DNA of 64,000 nt from Diphasiastrum complanatum (GCA_029204225.1 CM055093.1:22065436-22129435); one strand, 5' to 3'; shown: positions 13,236 through 24,964, counted from the first letter of the stretch. Notes: generated by a model not told the origin, from the sequence alone. Numbers and translations: made by a program.

Positions 13236-13895
13236 TGTCAAGAACGATTTTGTTTCTTTTGAATTTTTTTTTGCGCGAAAGCTTCACAAGAACCTAGACA
13301 CGTGACTACACAACACAGAACAGATTTTATTCTGGCAATCAAGACAGCGCAAGACAAGGAGATGCACGAAAATAGAGCAATGAATTATCAGTTTGATTTT
13401 TAGAGCAAGATCGTCAGTGTCTCGCTCGTTGGCGGCTTGACGCTCAGCTCTTTCACTGTGTTTTGCTCGTTGGCAGACTTTCATGCACAGCTCTTTCGTT
13501 TCTAGTCTTTTTCTTTTTCTGCTCTACTCACGCTATCTCGCTATGTCTCTCTGTATCTTACAGTCTTGTATTATGATCCAGAAGGATTGTGTTTATCTCC
13601 ACTGTGTGGAGTTTACAAGCGTGAAGTCTAAGACTCCAAGCCTGTTGAGCTGCCAGCTAGCAGTGCAAAAGATTCCCTTTCGTTTCTTTCGTTTCCTTTC
13701 GTTTCTTTCGTGCCTTTTCGTTTTGCATCGCTTTGCGGTTTTTGCGGTCTTGGAGGTGTATTTGATTTTCGTGAGTCGTTCGCAAATCATTCGTCCTTCG
13801 AGTCAAGGCACGTTGACTTTCACGAATTGTTCTCCGTCGACCTTCGTTTCATGTTCGTGTTGTGGCAAAGTTGCAGGAGTTCACCATTTCTGACA
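13236..13895 (-). repeat. Family-C LTR (3' LTR fragment of a truncated copy)
   Basis: TGTCAAGAACG...TTTCTGACA. It aligns with the LTR at 43922-44651, sharing GCGAAAGCTTCACA, ACAAGGAGATGCAC and GTCAGTGTCTCGCT. A minus-strand polypurine tract (AAGAGGGAG) and an RNase H fragment lie directly to its right, so it is the 3' LTR of a minus-strand copy. An internal deletion makes it shorter than the other copy. Confidence 0.8.
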
Positions 13896-14095
13896 CTCCC
13901 TCTTGAACCTTGCAGCTTTGCATGTTTAATCCAATTGTCTTTCTTTGCTTGGCAAAGAGTGGCTTGTCGAGCGGCTTCGTGAGCAGATTTGAAATCATGT
14001 CTTCTGATTTTACGTATTGGACCTCCAACTCTCCTTTCGAGATTAAATCTCGAATGTAATGGTACTTCAGAGGTATGTGTTTTGTCTTGTTGGTA
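13896..14095 (-). pseudogene. Family-C Copia RNase H tail
   Basis: The minus-strand reading contains KTKHIPLKYHYIRDLISK, LEVQYVKSEDMI and LLTKPLDKPLF, the end of a Copia RNase H, leading into the polypurine tract and the LTR at 13895. It stops near 14095, where a short duplication of TTGGTACTTCAGAGG marks the breakpoint. Confidence 0.8.
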
Positions 14096-14126
14096 CTTCA
14101 GAGGTTTTTTAGGTCTTGTTGGTTAT

Positions 14127-14640
14127 CGGAGCCCCTGTGAAATCTCAACCGGAGCCCCTCTGAAAACTCAACCGGAGCTCTTCTGAAATCTCAACCGGAG
14201 CCCCTCTGAAATCTCAGCCGGAGCCCCTGTGAAATCTCAACCGGAGTCCCCTCTGAAATCTCAACCGGAGCCCCTTGTGAAATCTCAACCGGAGCCCTTC
14301 TGAAATCACAACCGAAGGCTTGTGTCAAATCTCAACCAGAGCCCATTTGTCAAATCTCAACCGAAGCTCCGCATGAAATCTTGACCGAAGCTCTTCGACC
14401 GAAGCGTAGCATCAGATCTCGACTGAAGCGTCGCGTCAGATCTCGACCGAAGCATCGCGTCAGATCTCGACCGCAACATATCTATCAGATCTCGACTGAA
14501 GCGTCGCGTCAGATCTTCGACCGAAGCATTTGTATCCAATCTCGATTGAAGGCAGTGCTCAAATCTCGACCGAAGGGATTCGATCAGATCTCAACCGAAG
14601 CAATTAGGTCAATTCTCGACCGGAGCAATTAACTCCCATC
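14127..14640. repeat. Minisatellite, 23-26 bp units
   Basis: About 20 units. The left half has consensus CGGAGCCCCTSTGAAATCTCAAC (23 bp). Towards the right it drifts to CGAAGCRTCGCGTCAGATCTCGAC. The short Arg/Ser-rich ORFs across it on both strands are repeat artefacts. It lies just upstream of the Gypsy-like gag. Confidence 0.9.
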
Positions 14641-15050
14641 TCGTGGACCAAATCCACACCGGAGCACACAACTTTCAAACGAGACCTCTGATTGCCATTT
14701 CGACCGAACCACCATCTTCCCAACACCTTTCAAAGATGAAAAAAAAAAATGAACACCAAAAAAATTTTCAAAAAATAATACCCATACCATTAGAAAGCTC
14801 TTTTCATATTGAGTTTCCCCTTGATTTCCTGAAAAAACCCAGAAAAATCCAAAAACACAAAAAATTCTAAAAAATCAAAAAACATCAAAAACTCAAAAAA
14901 AATTCAAAAACACCAGAAACTCATACCCAACACCAAAAGACACAACAGTACCCAATGGACCAGCATATAGATCCTCAAATCCCAAACGATTGTCCATACA
15001 AGGTAAGGTCCCCTGTAGCTGAACAAATCAGACGTCATAAGTTCTACTGA
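14641..15050 (+). other. A-rich leader before the gag relic
   Basis: A-rich sequence with runs of AAAATTC/AAAAACAC. A 75-codon ORF (14643-14870) has no recognisable motif. It is probably leader sequence of the Gypsy-like element. Confidence 0.4.
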
Positions 15051-16690
15051 ATGCGGGCCCAAATACATGGATCATCTGCAAACCCATTCGAGAAACAAGA
15101 ACCTAATAGGGTTGAGTCTTCAGAGCACGAGTCCCATTCTTATGGTGTTGAACCCCCCCAGGCCAGAACCAACCTTAATGGTGCTTCTGCTACCCACGGT
15201 GCTCATCTCGAGAGACGTACACCCAAGTTAGATCTACCCAAGTTTGACGGCAGTTCGGACCCTCAAAGATTTTTGCAAATCTTTGAGAATGCATGTGATG
15301 TGTATGGCGAAACATCTCCCGATGCTATAGTCCAACTATTTTCGATGACCATGATCGCTAAAGCACGTGATTGGTTTTTCAACCTTGATTGTGAAGATAA
15401 GACAGACTGGTCAATTTTGAAAGAGTCCTTTATCAAGCGTTTTAAGCCCTTTCACTTGATAGAGAGTCCTTTTGTCAAATTGAGTAACATCAAGATGGCA
15501 AAAGATGAACGTGTACGAGACTATAGTGAGCGTTTCAAACGCCTCAAAAGTCAAGTGCAAATTAGTGGAGTTTTGAGCTAAAAAAGGACCCTTTAAGAAT
15601 TCGTTCAAGATGTAGTTTATATTAATAAAATATTATGACACTAATACTTTTGACTTGCCATAACTTTTTAATTATAGCTCAAAAGTATGTCATCTAACAT
15701 ATCATTAGAAAGCCCTTGTTGAGCACTTTTCAATGCACCAAACTTCACTAATTTTGGATTTACCACTAAAAAGTTATGCCATTTTTAGTGTGGAATCAAA
15801 ATGTGGACTCAAAAAGTTATGTTACATAGATTTCAAATTTGAGTAATTTGATTGGTCCATGTGTAAGAAAAAAACTGAGAAAAAATATAACAAGAATCTT
15901 TACAAAGGGTATTTTTTAGATTTAGAACTCCTCTAATGGAACAACCCTCCGAACATATGCTCATCATCTGGTATTTAGTCGGCCTTTAGACGCGAGCTTA
16001 GATCCAATGATGAATATATGAGCCTCAAATTAGCTATGTCTGATGCCATCAAGAAGGAAGATGAAGGATCAGATGTTGATGAATCCAGAGAAAGGAGAGC
16101 ACCACGTGCTCTTGTCCATGAGTCAAAGCCGATCGAGGACACCCGAGATCAGCTTTGGAGATCCCAGTTGGAGTTGCTTAATAAGCAACATCAACTACAG
16201 ATGGAGAAACTCACCAATGAGTTTCAAGCTACCCTGAAGTCTATCCAAAGCAGTATGCCTGGTCAGGCAAACCCTGCACATGTACCTTATAGACGGAAAC
16301 CAATCTGGTGCCCACACTACCGGGCTACGCATCCTGCTGATGCTTGTCCTTCATATCGGCCTATCCAAGCACATATAGTCCAATGATATGAAGAACAATC
16401 CTCACCATCTGGACATTCCTTGACTTATCATGAATATCCATCTGAAAGTCCAGAACCATTAGCCATACAAGATGGGTATGCCGCTATACAAGGGCCATTG
16501 GACAATAGATGTTTCATCTGTGGTCAAACCGGCCACTTTATGGTTGATTGTCCAGTCAAGACCAAATACCATGCCGAGTGTCCCGATTGTGTTAGACATC
16601 ACAGTTTCAAAGACTGTCCAAAACAACCTAACAAAATCCTACCTGCCCAACACGTTAGTTATGACTCCCGATAGGATCATCACGACCACA
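15051..16690 (+). pseudogene. Gypsy-like gag with zinc knuckle, no pol
   Basis: The ORF 15051-15581 reads LDLPKFDGSSDPQRFLQIFE, AKARDWFFNL, WSILKESFIKRF and DYSERFKRL, the layout of the Ty3/Gypsy retrotransposon gag domain. About 430 bp of non-coding sequence then interrupts it. Coding resumes at 16018-16386 with a Lys/Gln-rich stretch and at 16420-16674 with a clear CCHC zinc knuckle, CFICGQTGHFMVDC. A second Cys cluster (CPDCVRHHSFKDC) follows. No protease, reverse transcriptase or integrase follows, so this is a gag-only fragment. The internal gap could be an insertion or decayed coding sequence. Confidence 0.75.
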
Positions 16691-16714
16691 TAACATGAGC
16701 ACCGGGCTAGAAAT

Positions 16715-17219
16715 GTGGCATAAATCTTGCATATCCTCCAACACTCTAGTTATTGATGTTCTTGGGATGTCCAAGAATCAAAAGACTGGTTGGTTTTCTG
16801 ATTCTTGGACCTCTAAAATGCTGTAGATTAGTTCTTGTTTCAGCTTTGTGGATTAATGCAAGTGTAGCTCAGTTTTAATAAAGTGTAGGATCTGATTTCA
16901 GCTCATTTTGTAGCAAAGTAGAAGTAGATATATGAATGTGCATGTATATATATATATATGTGGCTACATAAAGTATGTATGTATCAGATGATTTGAAGGA
17001 GCGCGTAACAGAGCCAGAGCTTGAGCTACTGAATAAAATAAGCACACAAGCGTAGTGGGTTACGACACTCTATAGAACAGAGGAAGCAAATCAGCAGCAC
17101 AAGCGTCTTAATAATGTAGAGAAAAGTCTTCAGGCTCCACCTCACCTAGAGAGCAGAACTGGCAAATTCGCTCCTCTCTGGGAATACTGTGGAACCTCCC
17201 AGTCTCAATAGCTAGCTGA
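16715..17219 (+). repeat. Dispersed repeat with conserved hairpin, then unassigned DNA
   Basis: 16715-16900 matches the reverse complement of about 53130-53340, sharing TAAATCTTGCATAT and GATGTTCTTGGG. It contains a hairpin at 16770-16809 whose outer stem TCCAAGAATCA/TGATTCTTGGA is perfect. 16900-17219 holds a short (AT)n and nothing recognisable. It may be a fragment of another LTR. Confidence 0.55.
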
Positions 17220-18404
17220 TGATCAGAGTGAGTGAACAATTGTTATCAAACAACAATGAAGTGCATTCAAATCACAACAAGCATTCATCTACGTTATACA
17301 CAGATAGAAAAGTGTGCTGCTGCTATATTACACTGAAGCACAACAAAATAGCAGTTACAACTAGAATGACGATGTAACTGGGAGACTCAAAATCATTCAT
17401 CTCATGGATGGAGCATCACGTAGAGTGTGCCTGGATGATCCATTTATAGATTTCATCCATGTAATGTATTAACTACATTAAATGTTTGTCACCTGATTAG
17501 GTAAGCCGTTGTACTTGAAATTATTTGGCTTTTGTGACAACTATACATAGTATATATGGTCAACGAATCAGGGAATGTTGACAGGGATGAGGACTCATCA
17601 AATTTCACTTCGCATTTTATGTGAAGTGGCTTCCTCTCATTTCACAAATTCTGGGAAGTGCTTGGAACATTCCTCGTTGAGAATAGACGACTGTCGGGAT
17701 TTTTCTCTCTTCGAGATTTTGTGAAAAAGCCGAAACTACCCTTAAAAAGCTGACACTGTTCTTAAAAAGTCAACGGTGCCCTTAAAAATGTGGAGGTGTC
17801 TTTAAAACAGCTCTTCTTCAAAATAGTTGAAAGGAAGAAGCCAAAGGCAAGTTCACATTTTTCGGGAAAGTGCGAAAAAGTTGACACTGTCGCATTTCAG
17901 GGAAATGCGAAAAAGCCAACACTGTTGAAAAATAGTTGAAGTTGAACTATGCTTAATGTCGCATTTTGGAAAAAGCTGACACTGTCGCATTCGAGAAAAG
18001 CCGACACTATGAAATACATAGTTCATTTTTGCAGACTATTGCGACACTTAGTGTATTTCTAAAGAGTTGTTCTAAATGTTAATTCATGGAAGTTCTTGAA
18101 GATGGCCAAGTCTTCAATGATCTTCAAATTATTGAACTTAACATCTGAACTTGAAATATGATAGGATTGGTTACCCTTTGCTGGAGATCAGCCGGAAGCC
18201 CCCCGGAAGCCCGTTGTAGATGTTCTTCAGATAGTTTGCCTATCTAAGTTGTGATTACTGCAAGTTTCATTTCAAATGAGCAGACGTAGAACCAAAGTTG
18301 GTTTCACGTGACCCTAGATCAATGATCAATAAACGTGCATGAAGAATCTTGAAATAGAAATTAGTCATTCACCAAGGAGACAACTGTGGACTTAATTTCC
18401 AACA
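17220..18404 (-). repeat. E2 5' LTR (inner end truncated)
   Basis: Direct repeat of 11373-12577. Outer end ...TTTCCAACA at 18404 gives a minus-strand TGTTGGAAATTAAG start. The inner end stops at TGATCAGAG without a primer-binding site beside it, which suggests that the last ~380 bp and the adjacent leader were lost. The array of AAAAAGCYGACACTGT-like repeats is at about 17720-18020. Confidence 0.75.
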
Positions 18405-19248
18405 AGCTCATGATGGCCAACTGGCCATTAAGATCTACGATCTAATTAGTTGTCCTATTGGACTTGCCACATTTTTGCTTAGTATGAATAGTTGATCATA
18501 CTTCTATTATTTCGATTAAGTAGCAGTTCTCTCAAGCTTTCAAGCTTGAACACTCTTGAGCATTATAGCTCATGTCTTAAGAGTTCATAATGAGATAAGA
18601 AACTACTATTGCATAGCCCATCCAATCTGGAACCTTCTCTTTTGGATATAGCTCTAAATACAATTGTGCTGTTTCCACCATATCCACACGTTTGAATTCA
18701 CGGTACATCTTTCAAAATTTCTCTGGATTGTCGAACAAAACCTTGGGTTCATCTCCACTCTTAAAAGGTGGAGGCAATTCCACAATAATCTTGATTTTGG
18801 AATACACCGTAGCAATTCCATGTCTCTGTTAGATTTCTTATGCTCAGCCTTTCAGACTTGGCCATCTTAACTTCAACAGTATTCAGAAAATGTCAACTCA
18901 GAGTCTAGTACAAGATCTTCCCTCTATCAGCAAGCCACAGAAATCTTCAGTTACTAAGAGATAGCTTAGAGTATGTGGTTTCTATCCACAATTGTCTTGT
19001 GCTCATCATCATCTGTTTCATGATGAATCAATCTATCCTTTATTGCATTCAGTATTATATCAAAATGTGTGCATCTCTATGATAGTTTTGTAACTGATAA
19101 ATCTCATATTGCTTTTGTCTGATAATTCATTGTTTGGCTACGTAATCATTGTAGTACTGACGATTTCAAAGTTAGTTACTACAAGATTGAACGTGACTTC
19201 TGTCATTATGTTTTGTTTAATATTGATAGCCATAGTCATGCATTAGCA
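18405..19248 (+). repeat. E1 3' LTR, right part
   Basis: Resumes at AGCTCATGATGGCCAACTGG, matching 6608 onward of the 5' LTR, and ends ATTAGCA at 19248. A foreign ~364-bp block at 18587-18950 replaces about 60 bp of LTR sequence. Confidence 0.8.
18592..18810 (-). pseudogene. Gag-like fragment inside the E1 LTR
   Basis: The minus strand reads ELPPPFKSGDEPKVLFDNPE, then KF-stop-KMYREFKRVDM, ETAQLYLEL and VPDWMGYA. One TGA lies where Trp would be expected. The pattern of a short domain with aromatic residues and a trailing W resembles retrotransposon gag, but I cannot name the family. It sits in the block that replaced part of the E1 LTR, so it arrived after E1. Confidence 0.4.
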
Positions 19249-20059
19249 AAGCAGGCTCCATTCCGCTTCATTCGATAAGTCGTTCACAAACTTCGACTTG
19301 TCGTTATTGCATTATCACCTCTTTCCAACAATCCTTCCACCTAGGCTTCACACGTGTGAGAACAGAGTGTCACAAAATCTGTAGTAAGGAGCACTTCTAG
19401 TAGAGCATATGATGTCCCCAAGCTCAAAAGAGATATTACCAGAAATCTTAAATGGTCTACTAGACTTCCTTGAGGCATTCATATAGGTCCTAAGAAGCAG
19501 TATAGGTTGAGAACGAAGATTTCTTGGTTTGTAGAAGTCAAAATAGCTTCAAACTTGATGGAGATGGAGCATAAGCCACCGACCATCAATTTACAGGTCT
19601 GATAGCTTGCTGGGAAGGCAAAAAAGAATGCTAATCACAATTACTATATGTCTATGAAATCTCATTGTCCTTAGCATAATGAAAACTTTCGATGAACCAA
19701 AAATTCTAAGGGGGGGATGTGAAAGGAGACATCTGAGATAGTAAAATTGCTATGGAATTTTATTATGCAATTAGAATTGTTGGAAATCCATGGGAATAAC
19801 TACAAAGTATCGGTTAAGAACTTTAAAATTAGAATCTAGCAATGGTAGGCTTCGATGATTATTTTCGATTTGATCAAAGGTTGATTTTGATTTTGATCAC
19901 GAATTGGAACAATTTTGTTTTGTAGCTCCTTATAGGAACTTTGATGCAGAATATCCAAATGAGATCAAAATCCAACAACCTCCTTTAAGATCACTTTATG
20001 TAGTTATGAAGATTCAATATATTTGAAAATTGAACATGCTTACTTTTGAATCTTGATAG
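19249..20059. other. Unassigned DNA between Copia relics
   Basis: No gene recognised. A CACACGTGTG palindrome is at 19349-19358, and AAGGGGGGGATGTGA, resembling a polypurine tract followed by an LTR start, is at about 19708-19722. Neither could be tied to a complete element. Confidence 0.4.
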
Positions 20060-20850
20060 AAAATATATCAGCTACCATATGCTCTATGCAACAATATAAC
20101 AGCTCAACCTATTTGGCATAAAATAATATTTTGACAAAATGAAACTAAATTCTAATGTGCTTGGTTTCCGAATAAAATCGAGAATTTAAAGTTAAATATA
20201 TACAATTGAGATTGTCACGGTATATTGTTGTTGTCTTTTGTTGCATGAATGATAAATCATGTAACATCAATCTGATCTATGCAGCTTCTTTGATTGCTTG
20301 TGTAGCTCCAATATATTTAGCCTCTATTGAGATGAATTTCTATTTGATGCTATTCAAAGAAATTGGTCCTCTTGAAATATAGAAGCAATATTCAAAGGTT
20401 GATTTTTTCGAATCTGAATCACCTCCCCAATCTAAATCAATGTATCCATAGAAAATTGTTGGTGCAAAAACATTACCATCATAACATAATGCTAAATCTT
20501 TGTTGTCTTATAAATACTTCATGATTCTTTTCACAGTCTTCTAATGCTGCAAACCTGGATTGGACATAAACTAACCAAATGAACTTATAGTGTAGGCCAA
20601 GTCTGGTCTTGTGCATAACATTGCATACGTTAGTGAACTAATTAAATAATGGTACGACACTTTTTCATATCCAACTCATCAGACTTAGTTTCTGGACACA
20701 TGTTGGCTAAGAGTTCAAGTCCAGGATCCATTGGAAAATCAATAGATTCACAATCAGACATTTGATAATTTTGAAGTATATTTTCTAAGTACCTTTGTTG
20801 GCTTAGATAAATCCATTTCTTTGATCTATCTCAAAATTTGTATGCCTAGC
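20060..20850 (-). pseudogene. E4: Copia RT/RNase H relic
   Basis: The minus strand shows, in order, FIYLSQQRYLENILQNYQM, SDCESIDFPMDP, a damaged RNase H region, DNLNCIYLTLNSRF, ETKHIRI and EHMVADIF. These are the connection and RNase H parts of a Copia polyprotein. Many stops and frameshifts mark it as old. No LTR was identified. Confidence 0.75.
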
Positions 20851-22123
20851 AAATAGTATACTTATCCAAGATCCGACATGTCAAACTCTTTAGAAATGTT
20901 TGATTTAGACTTTAGTAATAGCATCATTATTGAGCATTAATGCATCACTTGAAAGTTGACTACAAGTGGACAACTATGGCCATACTTGTCACCACTCCCA
21001 CAACTCCACATACGTTCATCTCGTGACATACACCATCTGTATAAGATTTAATAATGTGGTTTGTCTGAAGGTTATTTACAATAACAAGGTTAGTTTCTGT
21101 ATGATGGCCCATGGAAATAAAGAACCATTCTACAACAGTAGCTATTATCTAGTAGTGTTTCAAAAGTTTCTATCTTTTGAAACAAGTTAGTTTCAAAACA
21201 ATAATTTTTTTAATACTAACCAAGTATCAAATTTGAACATAGTCTATGAGATGTAGACCGGTATAAACCAAAGTGGTATTGCAAGGTGATAACAATCAAT
21301 CATCAACTCGGGTATGAATATATGCAGTATGTGACAAAAGTTTGTGTTGGCTCTATGAATGTCAACACCAAAATATTCAAGACCAATAATTTGAATATAC
21401 CACAAGCACTACCCTCAACCGATGATTTTAAAGAACTTCTTATTAAGGAAATTAGTGTTCTTGTTGACTATTAGTTGCTTTAGCATACATTATATACCTT
21501 CTCATAGCCCTTAATTTTTTAGAGCCATAACCAGTGCGGGTAGACAATTTCGCATTTTATAAAGGTTGTTGGTCTTTAAAGATTTCGTTGCCCTCAAGAT
21601 TATACTCTTGCCAATTAGAATCCTTCAAACACTAAAGGTCGACAATAAATATTGGATGCAAAAGCCAACAAATCCATTTAAATTACCTTGGCATCCCTCA
21701 CACTTGTAAAGTTTGGATAAGGGTGGTTGTTGTTTCCACAAAGGTGCAAGCTTGAATCCATGCCACTATGAACTAGGGATACATGGGAGCCTTGTGCTCC
21801 AATGTATGTACAGTTTATACCTTGTACATAATGAAAGATGGTGCTATCAACGTTGCAATTTTTTTTTTTCTTTTTTGTCTTGGCTATTAATCTATTTAAA
21901 TGTAGCTTTAGATTATCCAAAATCTCAAATTTCATTGACCCTTACCTCTCCAAACAGAATGCTCTCATGATTCTTCAATATATGTTTGTTAATCATTATT
22001 GTCTCCAATATAACCTTTGCCTCCCCTTGTAGGTAGGTTACAATTTTGACGATGTAGCTAATTTGTGCAAATTTGGACTCTACAAAAGAGAACTAGGTGA
22101 TCCGAAAGACCACAACAATCACA

Positions 22124-22135
<12 letters not shown>
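20851..22135. other. Intergenic DNA, nothing recognised
   Basis: No supported gene. A segment at about 21610-21690 recurs diverged at about 22345-22425 (ACTAAAG, CAATAAAYATTG, AAATTACCTTGGC), so a small dispersed or duplicated repeat is present. Confidence 0.45.

Positions 22136-22169
<34 letters not shown>
22136..22169. repeat. (CA)17 microsatellite
   Basis: Uninterrupted CA dinucleotide run. Confidence 0.98.
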
Positions 22170-22171
<2 letters not shown>

Positions 22172-23221
22172 TAAGTGTTCAATGGTGAGAAAATAAAAGA
22201 AAAGGCTTTGTGATTAAAGACGACTTCTACAAGAAGGGCATTTTATTACTCAAGCTCGCAAGGCTCAAGCATGCCAATTTTGAACAAATTGTCACAATAG
22301 CTTACCACTTTTGCGGCAAAGCTAACTAGAATGCATACATGAGAATATAATCCTTCATTTACTAAAGTTTGCCAATAAACATTGTATGCATAAGTTAATA
22401 AATGATGTGAAATTACCTTGGCTATATATATATATATCTCCACCCTATCACATTGGTATGTAATATTTTGACACATACTTGCATATCATAATTGTCATTG
22501 TTTATACAAATAGCCCCATCCATCCACTACAATATTTTATATTTGAGCACAAAAATGCTAGTACAAGCAATCCACTATGGGGCTAAAAACAAGCTCCTAT
22601 AAGAAGTTTGTTGAATCTAGAAAACAATCACTTATAAAAAATGTCGATCACGTTTTATATTATATTTTCTACATTTCAAAGAAGGTGCCGTTTTGCAAAT
22701 CAACATATTTCAAATGTTTTTCAAACATGTTTTGGTAAAAGATACCAGATTTATTTTTTTCCAAACGCACAATTAAATACTCATAAACTCAATTCTTCTA
22801 ATAGCCCTAGTTGGAGCAATCGGTCAAATTTTCCAAACTAAAATATTGACGTGGTATTGTTATACTAAACAAGTATTGCCAAGTGCTCGACATTTCTTTG
22901 CATTTTGGAGGCACCTCCAAAAATAGAATGTTCCTATAAATTTGATTAAAATTTTTTGAGAGCTTGCTTATCACAGTTCTCAAATAATCCACCAACATAA
23001 AGTTGACAAATAGTACTTGAAGATTCTGATGCAATGTGCTTGTGCACAACCAATGACCTGCCACATAGCACATTCCGACATGTATGTGCTATGTGGAAGC
23101 CCGTCGTTTTGTAAAAAACAACGGAGAAAAAAAAATAGAAGCTAATTTTTTTTGCACAATGCAAAAACCGGAAACAAAAAGCCAAATGAAAGAAAGGCCC
23201 GTGACATTATACAGAAAAGAC
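22170..23221. other. Intergenic DNA, nothing recognised
   Basis: AT-rich, with a short (AT)n near 22425. The ORFs present are short and show no motif. Confidence 0.45.
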
Positions 23222-23320
23222 CCCGACCTTCCTCAGGCCTTCCGCCTTGGCCGACGAGGCCCTCGGGCATCCACCTCCTAGTGCGGAAGGCCCCTCCAAC
23301 AGAGGCCTTCCCCCCCACAA
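23222..23320. repeat. GC-rich inverted-repeat patch
   Basis: GGCCTTCCGC near 23236 is mirrored by GCGGAAGGCC near 23282, and GACCTTCC/GGCCTTCC words border it. It resembles the larger fold-back at 25265-25545 and stands out from AT-rich surroundings. Confidence 0.55.
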
Positions 23321-24553
23321 GACAAATATTCAAGCTATTAAGAAGAATTGGTTCATCTTAGCAATTTGCCTATGGCATAAAGATGGAGCTCAAGCTCACA
23401 CAACCTTCGATCATTAGAAAATCCACATTTATTATACTAGCCATAACTATCAAGTGGGAGCTTCAACTTTGAGGAATAGTCCTTTCTCCATCATTGTGTT
23501 CTTTTTTAGTCGCTCTCACAGGCCTCTTGAGTGTTGTTTGTTCTCTTCAACTACAAGATTTTGCTTACTTTTGTCATTCATTTTTTGAACTTAAAAAGTC
23601 CTAGTTTTTCTATAGTGTTCTAAGGACTTTTCTTTATTAATTTTATGGAGCTCTCTCTTGGCAGCTATTTAACAAGGTTAATTAGCTTATAAGATTAAAT
23701 TTTGCATCAATGCATAGCTTCTAAAAGTGCCTATTCTTTGCTTGAAGATTAAATATTCTCTCTCACACAGAGTCTCTTTCTCTTTTTCAACCACAAGTTG
23801 GAGGATACAATCAGAGGTAGCCTTTGAAAGCAGCCTCCATATTTGGATGGTACCCTTCAAAAGCAGCCCCCATATAGGGAGGCAATAAGGGCCATATATA
23901 TGCACACGCTATCTCAAAAAGTTGATGTCGCATTCACATAGCATGTTTTAGTTGGCTTGTAGGGTAGGTTGTGCTCAAAGGCAATTTGCCAACAGAATGG
24001 ATGTGGACTTGTGGGGAGGGGCCCTCGTCGATGTGAAATTTGTTTCAATTGTTATGATGTAAAAATGTTTTTCTAGTATATGGACACAAGTTTGGACAAA
24101 GTGTCCAAATTTGGAAGCACCTTCCAAGGGGAAAGCAACGGTGGGTGTGTATAAACTTATTCCTAAATTTATGCTCACATAAATCATAATGGTGAGGTGG
24201 ATGGCACTAATCCTTGACAAAAGTCAAGGGACATTTTTTATTTGCTTGTGAAGGTTAAGAGCAACTTCCCTTGGACAACAAACATGATATTTTTTGGAAC
24301 TAAGGGCATTGAGAGGGTGGGTAAAAGGGCCCTTTAAAGCCATTCTTCACGGGATCAAGATTGTGATCTTTTCCAAGGGGATAGAACTCCCGAATGGTGG
24401 GAGTCTATGTTTTCAGGCCATTAATTGCCCTTTATAAAGAGTTTCAGGGTACACAATATACCTCTCAAGTGAGGGGAAATTTAGGGGCATATGTACTCTC
24501 TCCCCCCCAAGTATTTTATTAGATAGATATATATATATCTCTCTTTATTGTTG
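23321..24553. other. Intergenic DNA, nothing recognised
   Basis: No gene or element boundary supported. Confidence 0.45.
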
Positions 24554-24671
24554 CTAATACCCTAAAAACAAACCTTAACCCTAACTCAAGAAAAAAGATC
24601 TCTCCTAATACTCTAAAAACAAACCTTAATCCTAACTCAAGGAAAAAGAGCTCTCTCTCTCTCTCTCTCTC
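24554..24671. repeat. 51-bp tandem pair followed by (CT)n
   Basis: CTAATACYCTAAAAACAAACC begins at 24554 and again at 24605, followed by CCTAACTCAAG. A (CT)n run occupies about 24650-24671. Confidence 0.8.
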
Positions 24672-24961
24672 ATTGCTATTTTTCATGTAAAACCTAAAAA
24701 ATCCTAAAAGAACCCTAAAAGATTAAAAAACAGCACCTCTCTCTTTCCTATGCATGCCTCTCCTTCTCTCTCTTGCCCTTTTATACCTTTCTCTCTTTCT
24801 AGAAATTTCTCTTTCTACGAATTTCTAAAGTCACGTTCTCTTTCTAGAAATTTCTCAAGTCTCATGTCATTTTCAAGCATTCCAAATGCACTTCAAATGA
24901 ATTTTAGGGCAAACGTGGCCCAATCAAAAGGCAAGAAACTCGTTTTCTCCATTACTGCTGA

Positions 24962-24964
<3 letters not shown>

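Larger units (their letters stand above)
10996..18404 (-). mobile_element. E2: Copia element nested in E1's 3' LTR
   Basis: Two direct repeats (to 12577 on the left, 17220-18404 on the right) bound a block that splits the E1 LTR. A minus-strand polypurine tract, a minus-strand RNase H region and the TGTTGGAAATTAA LTR start on the minus strand all give orientation minus. Its RT and upstream coding regions are missing. The interior 13236-17219 holds unrelated fragments (family-C LTR, minisatellite, Gypsy-like gag), and no primer-binding site borders the right LTR. E2 was therefore itself heavily rearranged after insertion. Confidence 0.7.
6468..19248 (+). mobile_element. E1: old Copia element, interrupted by nested insertions
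   Basis: A plus-strand Ty1/Copia element with 5' LTR 6468-7163, primer-binding site, degenerate gag-pol, polypurine tract and a 3' LTR. The 3' LTR begins at 10838, breaks off near 10995, resumes at 18405 and ends at 19248. The ~7.4 kb gap is filled by element E2 and its own cargo. No matching 5-bp target duplication was found (CAGCC left, AAGCA right). The LTR copies are substantially diverged, so the insertion is old. Confidence 0.8.

Noticed and set aside
14381-14632. Arg-rich ORF suggestive of a basic nucleic-acid-binding peptide
   Set aside because: It is the translation of the minisatellite; composition follows from the unit sequence.
19700-19725. Possible polypurine tract plus LTR start
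   Set aside because: The G run followed by TGTGA is suggestive, but no matching LTR copy or coding sequence upstream was found in the window.
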